Below, in pieces: positions 1 through 9,442 of a DNA stretch of 64,000 bases. The position numbers were made by a program, and so were the translations under genes. Where the stretch lies: contig NZ_CP014870.1 in the NCBI RefSeq assembly GCF_001661075.1, positions 3,306,501-3,370,500 on the forward strand, written 5' to 3'. The notes under the pieces were generated by a model. The model worked only from the letters and a program-made list of their open reading frames with translations. It searched no databases and was not told where the DNA came from. Origin of the DNA: Pseudomonas silesiensis. GTDB lineage: Bacteria > Pseudomonadota > Gammaproteobacteria > Pseudomonadales > Pseudomonadaceae. Position 1 is the first letter of the stretch. Every line of letters starts with the position of its first letter.

Positions 1-509
1 TGGAGGCCATCAACCAGCGGCAGAAACACAAGCTGTTCGAGCGTATCAATGCGTTCTACCAAGGTGACTTGCGCGGCAGGACCTTTGCCTTGTGGGGCCT
101 GGCGTTCAAACCCAACACCGATGACATGCGCGATGCGCCGAGCCGGGTGCTGCTGGAAGCGCTGTGGGCCGCCGGGGCCAACGTGCGTGCGTTCGATCCG
201 GAAGCCATGCAGCAAACCCGGCAGCTGTATCCCCATGAATCGAAGTTGATGCTCATGGGCACGCCGGAGTCCGCGCTGTCCGGTGCCGATGCACTGATCA
301 TCTGCACCGAGTGGCAACAGTTCAAGGCGCCGGATTTCAATCTGATCCAGCAGCGGCTCAACGCGCCGGTGATCTTCGACGGGCGTAACTTGTATGACGC
401 CGAACGCCTGGCGCGCGCGGGTTTCCTGTACTTCCCGATAGGGCGTGGGGAATCGCGCGGATTGCCGATTCCGCTTCAGCGATGGCCGGCGGCTTCGGTC
501 GTCGCCTGA
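1..509 (+). CDS. Nucleotide-sugar (UDP-glucose-type) 6-dehydrogenase, C-terminal part
   Basis: The frame is open from the left edge (first full codon at base 3), so only the last ~168 residues are seen. The segment GLAFKPNTDDMRDAPS is the conserved UDP-binding C-terminal domain motif of the UDP-glucose/GDP-mannose dehydrogenase family, which oxidises a nucleotide sugar to the uronic acid with two NAD+. The catalytic Cys and NAD-binding domain lie outside the window. Downstream blocks (SALSGADALIICTEWQQF and VIFDGRNLYD) fit UDP-glucose dehydrogenases better than GDP-mannose ones. A cytoplasmic role supplying UDP-glucuronate for polysaccharide is inferred from the family. The gene converges with the next one and overlaps its 3' end by 34 bases. 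Confidence 0.88.
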   Translation, partial: EAINQRQKHKLFERINAFYQGDLRGRTFALWGLAFKPNTDDMRDAPSRVLLEALWAAGANVRAFDPEAMQQTRQLYPHESKLMLMGTPESALSGADALIICTEWQQFKAPDFNLIQQRLNAPVIFDGRNLYDAERLARAGFLYFPIGRGESRGLPIPLQRWPAASVVA

Positions 510-1576
510 TTTCGCCGATCGGTCATCGACAGCCAATGCGGGGGTGATGGGTGCGAACGGTACAACTCACCCATTGCGTTCATGTCACGGACGAACCAGC
601 GCTGCATCCATTGTCGATATTGCGTGTTGATTGCGCTTCGATGCCGCGGGAAAGCGTTCTCACGGATGATGGCGTGTGCGGCCATCATTCCGGACATGAT
701 GGCCTTGAGTACGCCATGGGAGGTGCCTGGATCAAGCACGAATGCGGCATCGCCCACAATGAAATAGCCATTCCCGGCCGTGCGGTGACAGCTTCGCCAG
801 GTCACATCGGCGCCCCGGATCCCTCCCACGGCGGTCAGGTGATCGAACATTGCCGGCGGACCGGCTTGCCGGGCCTGGGCTTTGTCAAAGTACAGACGGG
901 TCCAGTTGTATAGTTTCGGCGCCACTCTGGCAGTCCAGTACCAACCCTGAGCGTCGGCAACAATGCCGGGCGCCTCATCACATGCCGCCCGTTCTCCCGT
1001 TGCGTAACCGTATTTTGCGATCAGCAACGGGGAAAACAACGAGTGATCGAGTGCCAGTTGCCGCATCAGCCACGAGTGTGAGCCGCTGGCATCAATGAGC
1101 TGTCGTGAAAAAAACTCGCCTGCGGTTGTTCTGGCACCGATAACCCGATCGTTGTGCCGAATCACTTCATTGACCCGGCACGGCTGCACGACATGGACAC
1201 CCCGTTCAACGGCTTTTTCAAGCAACAGACTGTCGAACGTGGCCCGGGGAATTTGAAAGCCACACCACGGAGTGGCCGGTTCACCACCAAACGCAGAAAA
1301 CCGGCGCTCTGCGCCCCATTGCACCCAATGCCCCGTATGACGAATAAAATCCCCTTGCACCACCACATCCGCTACGTCCAGTTGCTGCAATAGCGGTTCA
1401 ATACCGGGGGGTAATGTCTCGCCAGGTCGCTCACGAGGAAAAGCGCACTGCTCGAGCAGCGCTACACGCAAGCCGTGCCGGGCGCAAAAAATGGCCGCGG
1501 CGCAACCGGCAGGCCCGGCGCCAATCACCACGACATCGTAGTCACCCAAGGTATTGAACCGTCCAGGCAGCGTCAC
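476..1576 (-). CDS. FAD-dependent oxidoreductase, LodB/GoxB maturase-like
   Basis: A 366-residue flavoprotein. An N-terminal Rossmann motif GAGPAG (about residues 19-24) binds the FAD ADP moiety, and GDAAFVLDPGTSHGV (about 275-290) is the second FAD-binding block of the tryptophan-halogenase/PHBH-like group. Length and the pattern around WYWTARV and SHGVLKA resemble LodB/GoxB, the flavoproteins that help form the cysteine tryptophylquinone (CTQ) cofactor of LodA/GoxA oxidases. It starts with GTG at 1576, 35 bases inside the end of the upstream gene, so the two are probably translationally coupled. That upstream gene looks like a distant LodA relative, supporting a maturase role; this is inference. 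The alternative is a stand-alone flavin monooxygenase or halogenase. Confidence 0.75.
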   Translation of the reverse strand: MTLPGRFNTLGDYDVVVIGAGPAGCAAAIFCARHGLRVALLEQCAFPRERPGETLPPGIEPLLQQLDVADVVVQGDFIRHTGHWVQWGAERRFSAFGGEPATPWCGFQIPRATFDSLLLEKAVERGVHVVQPCRVNEVIRHNDRVIGARTTAGEFFSRQLIDASGSHSWLMRQLALDHSLFSPLLIAKYGYATGERAACDEAPGIVADAQGWYWTARVAPKLYNWTRLYFDKAQARQAGPPAMFDHLTAVGGIRGADVTWRSCHRTAGNGYFIVGDAAFVLDPGTSHGVLKAIMSGMMAAHAIIRENAFPRHRSAINTQYRQWMQRWFVRDMNAMGELYRSHPSPPHWLSMTDRRNQATTEAAGHR

Positions 1577-3728
1577 CCCGCTTGCTCAGGAGTGCTTCTT
1601 CGCCGACAAATGAACAGGTCATTTCAAGGATTTCGACCTGCCGTTTGGTAAAGTCCCCGGGAGGCGTCGAGAGGCTGCCCTTATCGGGTTTATAGATTTG
1701 ATAGCAATGAATATCGCCCTGCAGCACGGCTCCCGCTTCCTGCTCTGCGAACTCCAGCGCGGCATGCGGTCGGGTTATTTTCCGGAACGACAGGACTGAC
1801 CACTCTGCCTTCTGCTGTCGGGTACTGGCGCCTAAAGCAGTGAACGCGTTATGGAGCGTCCATATGCGTCTCGCATAATCATCCGCGCTCGTTTGCGCCG
1901 TACGATGCAGGGATAACAGGCCTGCCAAGGCATTTTTAGTGTAGTCGCAATGGTCAAAAGCCGTATATTCCACAACCTGCTTGCCTTGGGCATCGGTGAG
2001 GAGTCTTGGTCCGTCGACTCCGTCCCAAGAGCCGGAATCTGCCTGCCCGCCCTCTTCGTCGGTGAGTGGAATAATTGGAACCCGGGATGCATTGGGTTCA
2101 AATGTCCGTGAGGTATCCGGGGAGACCGCAGGCCAATAGCCGCCAATCGATGCACAAATCCTCACATCCTCGGTAAACGGACTTCCCAACTCGTAGCCGC
2201 AAAGCGATGCAGGACGCGGTCCCCCGCCATCGGGGCCGCTGATCTCCCAACCCGGGCTGAGGGAGCCGGCTGCCCGATCGGATAACCAGGATGCACGGCC
2301 ATTTGTTGTGCGAGCACCCGATGCTGCGCGGTCTTCAACCTCGACAGGGTGCGAAACGATCGCTGTTACTCCCTTGTCGTCAGGCTGGAAATAGTTTCCG
2401 TTCAGATCGGGGTTGCCAGCCGCGCGCAGATTCGAAAGGACCCGCAAGGACTGGCCAAAGAAAGGTTGAGGGAACTGTTGTTGGTCGCTCCACTCGAGTA
2501 GTTCACGCTGTGAGGACGCAGGATAAAAGTCGGGCGCGGCAATTATCGAGTAAGCCACGGCATTGTCTGGTATCACCGTCTCAAGCATCGGGCAACTCGC
2601 CCGCACCCAACCTTCCGCCGTAAAGTCGATAAAGTGTAAAGCCCTGTAGCCACCGGCTTTGACGATATTGACGACATCGGGATTCAGGTTTAAATCGTCA
2701 ATCGATCCGTCCTCAAGCAGTTTGTACCGTCTGTTGATGATGTAGCCGCGATAGTTGGGTTCGGCCGGGATTGTAAAAAAGACATCCTGATGGTCATACG
2801 TTGCTTTTTCCACCAGGCCGCGTTGTGCCACGGGCAAGAGCAGGCCCTGGCCAGACCCGGTTTCATCAGCCCAGTGCGCCAACCCGTCAGTGAGCACAAA
2901 CGGTGGGCCGGAAAGAACCGGTTCCTGCCAATCCGGTTCCGGAAACTTAAGATGGAATCTGCGTAACTTGTCGTTGATGTGATAACACTCGAGGTTCACA
3001 TTCAGCTCCATGCCTGCGATGCATTCCGTGCCCTCGAACAACTTGTGTAACGGCGTCCAGAAATCGCGTTCCTCATCGCCGGGTTGAAAAGACTGCGGTC
3101 CGAAACGGGCTGCATCCCCCTTGCGTTGTACCGCGATATAAGCACTGAACCGAGCAGGCATCACCCGTATTGCCTTGGGGTCGTCTTCAACCCAGGGCAA
3201 GAAGCCGCGGCGCTGCGGGTCATACCATGCAGGGGCCGTCCCTACCCGAGCGATACCGGTGCGGGAAAAACACAGATCGGCATGTTTTCCGTGAACCGTA
3301 CCGGGCCCCGGACGATATTCGATGGCAAACACGACTATCGCTAAAACCGCCCCCTCGCCCGCTTGCTCGAACAACGCCTCAAGACCAGGCGGACATACGC
3401 CATAGACATAATTTAAAACCGTCTCTATTTCAGCGGCGGTGGGATAGATCGTTAAGGCGTTGCCTTTTGAATCCGTAGTGACATTGGGCGATGCAAAAGC
3501 GTGGTACAGCAGGCTGCGAGAGGGATTTCCCGCTTCAATGGCGCAGTTACCCTTCAGGGAAAAATCTTCAAAACCGTTTACAGTACGATCGACAGGTAAT
3601 TGTTTTTTTAATTCGGCCTCCAACGGGCATGCCTTGATGTCCAGCCCATGCTGCAACAAAAGATCATGCCAGCCAGCGTCCATTGCCAGACGGTCGCAAA
3701 TTATCTTCACTTCATCGATCAAGGCCAT
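1542..3728 (-). CDS. Candidate LodA/GoxA-like (CTQ-type) oxidase, 728 aa
   Basis: A large protein with no signal peptide. I start it at ATG 3728 (MALIDEV, GGGA five bases upstream) rather than the in-frame TTG at 3791. GIARVG (about residues 158-163) followed by PARFSAY (about 190-196) recalls the N-terminal signature of LodA/GoxA quinoproteins (GIARVGNS then ARFRIY). Late in the protein, CGYELG (Cys about 510), ICASIGGYWPA (Cys about 525, Trp about 532) and SPDTSRTF recall the Cys and WPA-type Trp region where LodA-type enzymes form cysteine tryptophylquinone. About 150 N-terminal residues precede the first signature and match nothing I recognise. The next gene overlaps by 35 bases and encodes a LodB-like flavoprotein, the usual partner. 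Substrate is unknown; the family oxidises free amino acids. The assignment is inferred from motifs and pairing. Confidence 0.55.
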   Translation of the reverse strand: MALIDEVKIICDRLAMDAGWHDLLLQHGLDIKACPLEAELKKQLPVDRTVNGFEDFSLKGNCAIEAGNPSRSLLYHAFASPNVTTDSKGNALTIYPTAAEIETVLNYVYGVCPPGLEALFEQAGEGAVLAIVVFAIEYRPGPGTVHGKHADLCFSRTGIARVGTAPAWYDPQRRGFLPWVEDDPKAIRVMPARFSAYIAVQRKGDAARFGPQSFQPGDEERDFWTPLHKLFEGTECIAGMELNVNLECYHINDKLRRFHLKFPEPDWQEPVLSGPPFVLTDGLAHWADETGSGQGLLLPVAQRGLVEKATYDHQDVFFTIPAEPNYRGYIINRRYKLLEDGSIDDLNLNPDVVNIVKAGGYRALHFIDFTAEGWVRASCPMLETVIPDNAVAYSIIAAPDFYPASSQRELLEWSDQQQFPQPFFGQSLRVLSNLRAAGNPDLNGNYFQPDDKGVTAIVSHPVEVEDRAASGARTTNGRASWLSDRAAGSLSPGWEISGPDGGGPRPASLCGYELGSPFTEDVRICASIGGYWPAVSPDTSRTFEPNASRVPIIPLTDEEGGQADSGSWDGVDGPRLLTDAQGKQVVEYTAFDHCDYTKNALAGLLSLHRTAQTSADDYARRIWTLHNAFTALGASTRQQKAEWSVLSFRKITRPHAALEFAEQEAGAVLQGDIHCYQIYKPDKGSLSTPPGDFTKRQVEILEMTCSFVGEEALLSKRGDAAWTVQYLG

Positions 3729-3977
3729 GTTAATCCCAACAATTGAGTGCGTTCCATCCTGCCGTTCTGAATGGCTCAGTGCAGACGACAAGTCACTTGG
3801 TGGGTAAGCGTAGTATTGAAAGGATCAGACGCAAGACGAAAGGATTACCGTTGATTGCGGTGACTGACAGGCTGCAATAACAAAGTGAAGAGAGAGAAAA
3901 AAGCGCGCCATTGCATCGGTGCTAATGATTTATGCACTTACATTTAAAAAGCCTGTAGATAGCACTCTCACGCGTAA

Positions 3978-4946
3978 TCACCCCACCGTCGCCTTCAGAT
4001 CCACCCCCAAGGCTCGTGCAAACGCCTTGACCAGCGGACTGCGCACGGTGTTGTGACGCAGGATGAGGTTGAACGGGGTATCGATGTGGATCAGGTCCGG
4101 GCGCACGGCTCGAAATTGCCCCTGTGCCACCAGCGAGGCGGCGTAATGCCGGGGTAGAAAGCCTACGAAACGCCCGGTCTTGATCAGCAGCGCCACGGCT
4201 TCAACCTGGGTCGCCGAGGCCGAAAAGCTGTCGTAGTGGGTAAAGTTCAGTTTGTCGCGATGTATCGCATAACGGTGGTTGATGCACTCGTAGTCCTTGA
4301 GCACATTGCTGCCCATTTCCACCTCTGGCAGGGTGAACAACGGATGGCCGATGGCGCAATAGACCTCTGAGCGCTCCTCATAAAGCGCGTAGTAATCGAA
4401 CTCTTCCCGTCTTTGATAAACCGGGACAATCCCCGCCAGCAACCGCCCCTCTACCACGCCCCTTTCCACCTCATCCAGTTGCGAGGTCTGAAGTTGGAAC
4501 CTTACTTTGGGCGACGCTTCGTTAATCTGCTTAAGTGCAGCAACTAAGGGCGACTGGGCATCAGATATCGTATTATCAATAACCCCCACGCCAAGATCGC
4601 CAATAAGTTCGTTTTGCGCTGAACTAAGACGATCACGAAAGTTATCGACCGAGGCAAACAGATCAATGGATGCCTGATACACCAGGCTGCCTTCTTCGGT
4701 CAGGTGAAAGCCTTCCCGCCCCCGCGTGCACAGGCGCATGCCGATGCGAATTTCCAGGTCGGAGATCTGTTTGCTGATAGCTGCCAGCCCCACGTTCAGC
4801 TCGTTCTGAGCCGCACTGAACCCGCCCGCCTCGACCACGGCCTTGAACACTTTGAGCAATTTGAAGTCCAGGCCACTGAGGGTCAGCGGTGCCCGATGCG
4901 ACGTTTTCAGCGGCGGGTTTCCGGAATTGGAAAGTGGGGTTTCCAT
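3978..4946 (-). CDS. LysR-family transcriptional regulator
   Basis: A 322-residue LysR-type regulator. The winged HTH spans about residues 28-88 (FKAVVEAGGFSAAQNELNV, then AISKQISDLE, the recognition helix region), followed by a periplasmic-binding-like effector domain (about 115-315). About 25 extra residues precede the HTH. ATG 4946 is preceded by AGAGG at a long spacing of 12 bases. It is divergently transcribed from the lyase/ABC transporter operon starting at 5278, the usual arrangement in which a LysR protein controls the neighbouring operon and itself from the shared 331-bp gap. The effector is unknown; an imported amino-acid-like substrate is the natural guess. Confidence 0.9.
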   Translation of the reverse strand: METPLSNSGNPPLKTSHRAPLTLSGLDFKLLKVFKAVVEAGGFSAAQNELNVGLAAISKQISDLEIRIGMRLCTRGREGFHLTEEGSLVYQASIDLFASVDNFRDRLSSAQNELIGDLGVGVIDNTISDAQSPLVAALKQINEASPKVRFQLQTSQLDEVERGVVEGRLLAGIVPVYQRREEFDYYALYEERSEVYCAIGHPLFTLPEVEMGSNVLKDYECINHRYAIHRDKLNFTHYDSFSASATQVEAVALLIKTGRFVGFLPRHYAASLVAQGQFRAVRPDLIHIDTPFNLILRHNTVRSPLVKAFARALGVDLKATVG

Positions 4947-5277
4947 AATGCTTATTTACCTCTGGCGCCCTAATCAACACTCTGTGCACAACAACAAAAA
5001 CATGGCTGGCCAATAATAATGAACACAGAAAACCAGGCTTGGCAACCGCTAATAAATTTCGCCCATCAGTGCCAACTCACTGATTTCGAACTGTTAAAAG
5101 CTGACATTTCGATCAACTCCCGCCACTTCGCAACTGCCCTCTTGAACACTGCTTCAGCCTGCAAGTGCACCCCGACTCTGTAGGCGCGAGCGGGCGGCGA
5201 TTCGACTTGCCCGCCAGGCTCTTTGACCGGACACACGATTAATTTTCAACTCCCGAGCAACGACGAGGAAAACAATA
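4947..5277. promoter_or_regulatory. Divergent intergenic region between lysR and the lyase operon
   Basis: This 331-bp gap separates the divergent LysR gene and the argH-like gene, so it must hold both promoters and any LysR site. I could not settle on convincing -35/-10 boxes or a T-N11-A operator by eye. A single REP-like fragment lies at 5178-5216. The ribosome binding site GAGGAAA sits just ahead of ATG 5278. Confidence 0.5.
5178..5216. repeat. Single REP-like element
   Basis: CTGTAGGCGCGAGCGGGCGG followed by CGATTCGACTTGCCCGCC matches the longer REP variant also seen as the right arms near 9520 and 63290. No second arm is present here, so it is a solitary copy. Confidence 0.6.
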
Positions 5278-6705
5278 ATGTCCCAAACCACCGACCGTCT
5301 CTGGGGTGCCCGCTTCAAAACCGGCCCGTCCGAAGCTCTGGCGGCCCTGTCCCGTTGCCCTGAGCGCTATTTCCGGCTTACCCCGTACGACCTCGCCGGT
5401 TCCAGGGCACATGCCCGTGAACTGCAACGCGCCGGGCTGTTGAACGAGCAGGAAACCCGGACCATGGTCGATGCGCTGGAACGCATTGGCGCTGACTTCC
5501 GCGCTGGCAGCATCGCCCCGACCCTGGAGGACGAAGACGTCCACACCTTCATCGAACGCCTGTTGACCGAGCGCCTCGGCGCCCTCGGCGGCAAACTGCG
5601 CGCCGGCCGTTCGCGCAATGACCAGACCGCCAACGACCTGCGCCTGTTCCTGCGTGATCATGTGCGTACCCTGGCCGTTGAAGTCCTGGCCCTGCAGCAA
5701 GCCCTGGTGGCTCAGGCCGAGCAACACGTGGACAGCATCTGCCCGGGTTTCACGCACCTGCAGCAGGCCCAGCCGATCGTTTTCGCACATCACTTGCTGG
5801 CCCACGCCCAATCCATGCTGCGCGATGTGCAGCGCCTGGTGGATTGGGACGTGCGCACCTCGCTGTCGCCACTGGGGGCGGCGGCCATGGCCGGCTCCGC
5901 CATTGCACGCCAGCCGCAGCAGTCGGCCAGGGAAATGGGCTACAGCGGAGTCTGCGAAAACTCCATTGACGCCGTGGCCAGCCGCGATCACGTCGCCGAA
6001 TTCCTGTTTATCGCCAGCATGCTCGGGATCAACATTTCCCGCCTCGCCGAAGAGTTCTGCCTGTGGTCGTCCCGGCAATTCCGCTGGGTTGCGCTGGACG
6101 ATGCCTACGCCACCGGCAGCTCGATCATGCCGCAGAAGAAGAATCCGGACATTGCTGAACTGGCCCGGGGCAAGGCAGGCCGCTTGATCGGTAATCTGAC
6201 CGGCCTGCTGTCGACCCTCAAATCCCTGCCGCTGTCGTACAACCGCGATTTGAGCGAGGACAAGCACGGCGTGCTCGACAGCGTCGACACCTTGCTGCTG
6301 GTGCTGCCGGCCATGGCCGGAATGGTCGCGACCATGACGGTCAATGTCGAGGAGTTGCGGCGTCAGGCGCCGCTGGGCTTCACCCTCGCCACCGAAGTCG
6401 CCGACTGGCTGGCCATGCGCGGCGTGCCGTTCAAGGAGGCCCACGAAATTACCGGTGCGCTGGTCCAGGCCTGCGAGAAACGTGACATCGAGCTGTGGGA
6501 AGCCTCGGCGGCCCTGTTGGCGGAGATCGATCCGCGCCTGACGCCTGAGGTGCGTGAAAGCCTGACCCTTGAAGCCGCCATCGCTGCGCGCAGTGGTTGG
6601 GGAGGCACGGCGCCGCAACAGGTGCGCGAGCAGATCGGCCGCTTGAAGACCGCCCTGGCTGCGCAGCAACGCTGGACTGAGGACTATCAGGGCTTCCGGC
6701 TCTGA
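5278..6705 (+). CDS. argH: Argininosuccinate lyase family C-N lyase (probable catabolic paralogue)
   Basis: A 475-residue member of the fumarase/aspartase superfamily, closest by eye to argininosuccinate lyase. It has EDVHTFIE, SRNDQ near residue 115, the catalytic-His region THLQQAQP, NSIDAVASRDHVAEF, and the signature loop GSSIMPQKKNPD carrying the catalytic serine. All expected active-site elements are present. The family reaction is reversible beta-elimination of fumarate from an N-substituted aspartate. The start is ATG 5278 with GAGGAAA upstream. It heads a run with an amino acid ABC importer and two NodB-fold hydrolases under a divergent LysR gene, which suggests breakdown of an imported N-substituted aspartate (argininosuccinate or an analogue) rather than arginine synthesis. 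That role is inferred; a biosynthetic argH cannot be excluded. Confidence 0.85.
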   Translation: MSQTTDRLWGARFKTGPSEALAALSRCPERYFRLTPYDLAGSRAHARELQRAGLLNEQETRTMVDALERIGADFRAGSIAPTLEDEDVHTFIERLLTERLGALGGKLRAGRSRNDQTANDLRLFLRDHVRTLAVEVLALQQALVAQAEQHVDSICPGFTHLQQAQPIVFAHHLLAHAQSMLRDVQRLVDWDVRTSLSPLGAAAMAGSAIARQPQQSAREMGYSGVCENSIDAVASRDHVAEFLFIASMLGINISRLAEEFCLWSSRQFRWVALDDAYATGSSIMPQKKNPDIAELARGKAGRLIGNLTGLLSTLKSLPLSYNRDLSEDKHGVLDSVDTLLLVLPAMAGMVATMTVNVEELRRQAPLGFTLATEVADWLAMRGVPFKEAHEITGALVQACEKRDIELWEASAALLAEIDPRLTPEVRESLTLEAAIAARSGWGGTAPQQVREQIGRLKTALAAQQRWTEDYQGFRL

Positions 6706-6720
6706 AGCAGGACACAAAAC

Positions 6721-6815
6721 CTGTAGGAGCGAGGCTTGCCCGCGAAGGCGGTGTGTCAGTCAGCGCTGATGACAACTGACCCACCGCTTTCGCGAGCAAG
6801 CTTCGCTCCTACAGG
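6721..6815. repeat. REPIN (inverted REP pair)
   Basis: Two REP arms face each other: CTGTAGGAGCGAGGCTTGCC at the left and the reverse complement of CTGTAGGAGCGAAGCTTGCT at the right, separated by about 35 bases. It lies between the lyase and the ABC permease genes and may form an mRNA hairpin within the operon. Confidence 0.85.
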
Positions 6816-6858
6816 GGATCGCTAATGGCCTGAATTACCAAGTGTACGGAGTAGCAAG

Positions 6859-7737
6859 ATGAGCCAGACCCAGGCAGAACGACTCCAGGCGGAGCGCAAA
6901 CTGGCGGAAAACCAGTTCGATATCACCCAATACCACCATGTGCCACGGCGTTATTACGGGCGGATATTCTTCGCCACCGTAATCGTCATCGCGATTCTCG
7001 GCCTGGTGCGCGCCTTCGCCGAAGGCAAGATCGAATGGTCATACATCGGCCAGTTCCTCACCTCCCAGGCGATCATGTGGGGCTTGCTCAACACCATCGT
7101 CATGGCGGTGCTGGCGATGGCCCTGGGCATCGTCTTCGGGGTGATCACGGCGATCATGCGCATGTCGGCCAACCCGATCCTGCGCTACGTGGCCGTGACC
7201 TATACCTGGCTGTTTCGCGGTACGCCGCTGATCCTGCAACTGCTGTTGTGGTTCAACCTGGCGTTGATCTTCCCCACCATCGGCATTCCCGGCCTGTTCG
7301 AAATGGACACCGTGAGCCTGATGACGCCGTTCGTGGCGGCGCTGCTCGGCTTGAGCATCAACCAGGGCGCCTACACCGCCGAAGTGGTGCGTGCCGGCCT
7401 GCTGTCGGTGGACACCGGTCAGTACGAAGCCGCCAAATCGATCGGCATGCCGCGCCTGCAAGCGCTGCGCCGGATCATCCTGCCCCAGGCCATGCGGGTG
7501 ATCATTCCGCCGGTCGGCAACGAATTCATCGGCATGGTGAAAATGACATCCCTGGCGAGCGTCATCCAGTATTCGGAACTGCTCTACAACGCGCAGAACA
7601 TCTACTACGCCAACGCCCGGGTGATGGAGCTGCTGATCGTCGCCGGCATCTGGTACCTGGCCACCGTCACCGTGCTGTCCTTCGGTCAAAGCCGCCTGGA
7701 GCGTCGTTTCGCTCGCGGCGCCGGCAAGCGTTCTTGA
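6859..7737 (+). CDS. Polar amino acid ABC transporter permease (HisM/GlnP type)
   Basis: A 292-residue inner-membrane permease of the polar amino acid importer family. It has a ~35-residue hydrophilic N-terminus, a transmembrane segment near residues 36-55, then the conserved permease core with the EAA loop ([23 protein letters not shown]). [12 protein letters not shown] is typical of the family. The start is ATG 6859 with GGAG eight bases upstream. Only one permease gene is present, so it probably acts as a homodimer. It is followed after 10 bases by its ATPase and then the binding protein. Substrate class (amino acid or derivative) comes from the family; the exact ligand is unknown. Confidence 0.92.
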   Translation: MSQTQAERLQAERKLAENQFDITQYHHVPRRYYGRIFFATVIVIAILGLVRAFAEGKIEWSYIGQFLTSQAIMWGLLNTIVMAVLAMALGIVFGVITAIMRMSANPILRYVAVTYTWLFRGTPLILQLLLWFNLALIFPTIGIPGLFEMDTVSLMTPFVAALLGLSINQGAYTAEVVRAGLLSVDTGQYEAAKSIGMPRLQALRRIILPQAMRVIIPPVGNEFIGMVKMTSLASVIQYSELLYNAQNIYYANARVMELLIVAGIWYLATVTVLSFGQSRLERRFARGAGKRS

Positions 7738-7747
7738 GGAGTCCGAC

Positions 7748-8512
7748 ATGAGAAGCATCGTCAAGGCCGTGAGCCTGAACAAGTACTACGACCACTTCCA
7801 CGCCCTCAAGGACGTCAATATCGAAGTCGAGCAAGGCGAAGTGCTGTGCATCATCGGCCCGTCCGGCTCGGGCAAAAGCACCTTGCTGCGCTGCATCAAC
7901 CAGCTGGAAAAGATCGACAAGGGTGGCCTGTGGGTCGATGGCGAACTGGTGGGTTACCGCATCGCCGGCAATAAACTGTACGAGCTCAACGAGTCGCAGA
8001 TCGCCCGGCAACGGCTGTCCACCGGCATGGTGTTCCAGCGCTTCAACCTGTTCCCGCACATGACTGTGCTGCAAAACATCATCGAAGGGCCGTGCCAGGT
8101 GCTCAAGCGTTCGCCCAAGGAGGCGCACGAAGAAGCGGTGGAACTGCTCGCCCGCGTTGGCCTCGCCGACAAGCGCAACAGCTACCCGATCGAATTGTCG
8201 GGTGGCCAGCAACAACGGGTGGCCATTGCCCGCGCATTGGCCATGCGCCCCAAGCTGATGTTGTTCGATGAACCCACTTCGGCACTCGACCCGGAACTGG
8301 TCGGTGAGGTGCTGTCGGTGATGCGCGACCTTGCGCAGACCGGCATGACCATGATCGTCGTCACCCATGAGCTGGGCTTCGCACGCGAGGTGTCCAACCG
8401 CATGGTGTTCATGGACGGCGGGCAGATCGTGGAGGCTGGAAGCCCCGAAGAAATACTGATAAGTCCGCAAAACCCGCGCACCCAGAGCTTCATTTCTGCC
8501 GTTCGAACCTAA
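7748..8512 (+). CDS. Polar amino acid ABC transporter ATP-binding protein
   Basis: A 254-residue ATPase with Walker [10 protein letters not shown] (about residues 37-45), ABC signature LSGGQQQR (about 155-162) and Walker [15 protein letters not shown]. Length and sequence fit the GlnQ/HisP group. It energises the permease encoded 10 bases upstream. The upstream gene ends TTGAGGAG, and that GAGGAG serves as ribosome binding site. A 53-base gap leads to the binding-protein gene. Confidence 0.94.
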   Translation: MRSIVKAVSLNKYYDHFHALKDVNIEVEQGEVLCIIGPSGSGKSTLLRCINQLEKIDKGGLWVDGELVGYRIAGNKLYELNESQIARQRLSTGMVFQRFNLFPHMTVLQNIIEGPCQVLKRSPKEAHEEAVELLARVGLADKRNSYPIELSGGQQQRVAIARALAMRPKLMLFDEPTSALDPELVGEVLSVMRDLAQTGMTMIVVTHELGFAREVSNRMVFMDGGQIVEAGSPEEILISPQNPRTQSFISAVRT

Positions 8513-8565
8513 GTGCCATGCTTGGAAAACAAGCGCCGCCTCACAACACTCATAAGAGAACGACC

Positions 8566-9390
8566 ATGAAGAACTTCGTTATTCCAGCAGTACTCGCCAG
8601 CGTCATGGCCTCCGGCTTCACATTCGCCGCCGAATTGCCGGCCAGCATCAAGGCCAAGGGCGAGGTTGTGGTGGCGATCATGCCGAACTACCCGCCGATG
8701 GACTTCAAGGATCCGGCCACCAATACCCTCACCGGGCTCGACGTTGACCTGGGCAATGCCCTGGCCGAACGCCTGGGCGTGAAGATCAAGTGGCAGGAAA
8801 CCGGCTTCGAGCAAATGATCAACGCCCTGACCACCGACCGCGTGGACATGGTGATGTCGGGCATGACCGACACGGCCGAACGCCAGGCCAGCGTGACCTT
8901 CGTCGACTACTTTACCAGCGGGCCGCAGTTCTACACCTTGCAGAAAAACAAGGACACCAACGAGATCATCGACCTGTGTGGCAAAAAGGTCGGCACCAGC
9001 CGCCGCACGACCTTCCCCGCGGAAATCGCCGAATGGAGCAAGGCCAATTGCGAAGCCGCCGGCAAGCCTGCGATCAATGTAATCGGCACCGAAGGCTCGG
9101 CCGACGCCCGTGCGCAGTTACGCCAGAGCCGCATCGATGCGGCGATGCAGGGCAGCGAGACCTTGTCGTACCTGAAGAACCAGGAAAAGGACATGTACAA
9201 GACCGTGGGCCTGCCGATCTCCGAGCAGTTCACCGGGCTGGGGGTGAGCAAGAAAAAGCCTGAGCTCAGTGAAGCGCTGAAGGTGGCGCTGCAGAGCATG
9301 ATCGATGACGGCACCTACCAGACCATCCTGAAAAAATGGGACCTGGAATTGGGCGCGATCAAGACCGTGACCATCAACGCCGGGAAATAA
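8566..9390 (+). CDS. ABC transporter periplasmic amino acid-binding protein
   Basis: A 274-residue solute-binding protein of family 3. I use ATG 8566 (AGAGAA upstream), which gives a clean signal peptide: MKNF, a hydrophobic core, and probable cleavage at FTFA-AELP. The mature protein shows the two-lobe pattern, with LTGLDVDLGNALAERLGVK in lobe 1 and GLGVSKKKPEL near the end. It delivers ligand to the permease/ATPase pair. The partner lyase suggests an amino-acid-like ligand. No cysteine follows the cleavage site, so it is a soluble periplasmic protein rather than a lipoprotein. Confidence 0.92.
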   Translation: MKNFVIPAVLASVMASGFTFAAELPASIKAKGEVVVAIMPNYPPMDFKDPATNTLTGLDVDLGNALAERLGVKIKWQETGFEQMINALTTDRVDMVMSGMTDTAERQASVTFVDYFTSGPQFYTLQKNKDTNEIIDLCGKKVGTSRRTTFPAEIAEWSKANCEAAGKPAINVIGTEGSADARAQLRQSRIDAAMQGSETLSYLKNQEKDMYKTVGLPISEQFTGLGVSKKKPELSEALKVALQSMIDDGTYQTILKKWDLELGAIKTVTINAGK

Positions 9391-9396
9391 TGGACC

Positions 9397-9432
9397 GTTG
9401 CCTGCCCTTTGATCACAAAAAGGACGGGCAAC
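9397..9432 (+). terminator. Imperfect hairpin after the binding-protein gene
   Basis: GTTGCCTGCCCTTT (9397-9410) can pair with AAAGGACGGGCAAC (9419-9432) around an 8-base loop, with one G-U pair and one mismatch. No U-run follows, so it may protect the 3' end of the ABC mRNA or act as a weak attenuator rather than a classic terminator. Confidence 0.5.
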
Positions 9433-9442
9433 ACCTAACCAT

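Noticed and set aside
5278..6705. Assigning the lyase as an EDDS or aspergillomarasmine lyase
   Set aside because: Such enzymes are argininosuccinate-lyase relatives, but I saw no residue pattern that would distinguish them from ArgH by eye.
5239..6717. A long open frame (492 codons) antisense to the lyase gene
   Set aside because: Shadow frame of a GC-rich gene; the sense strand has complete lyase motifs and a ribosome site, the antisense has none.
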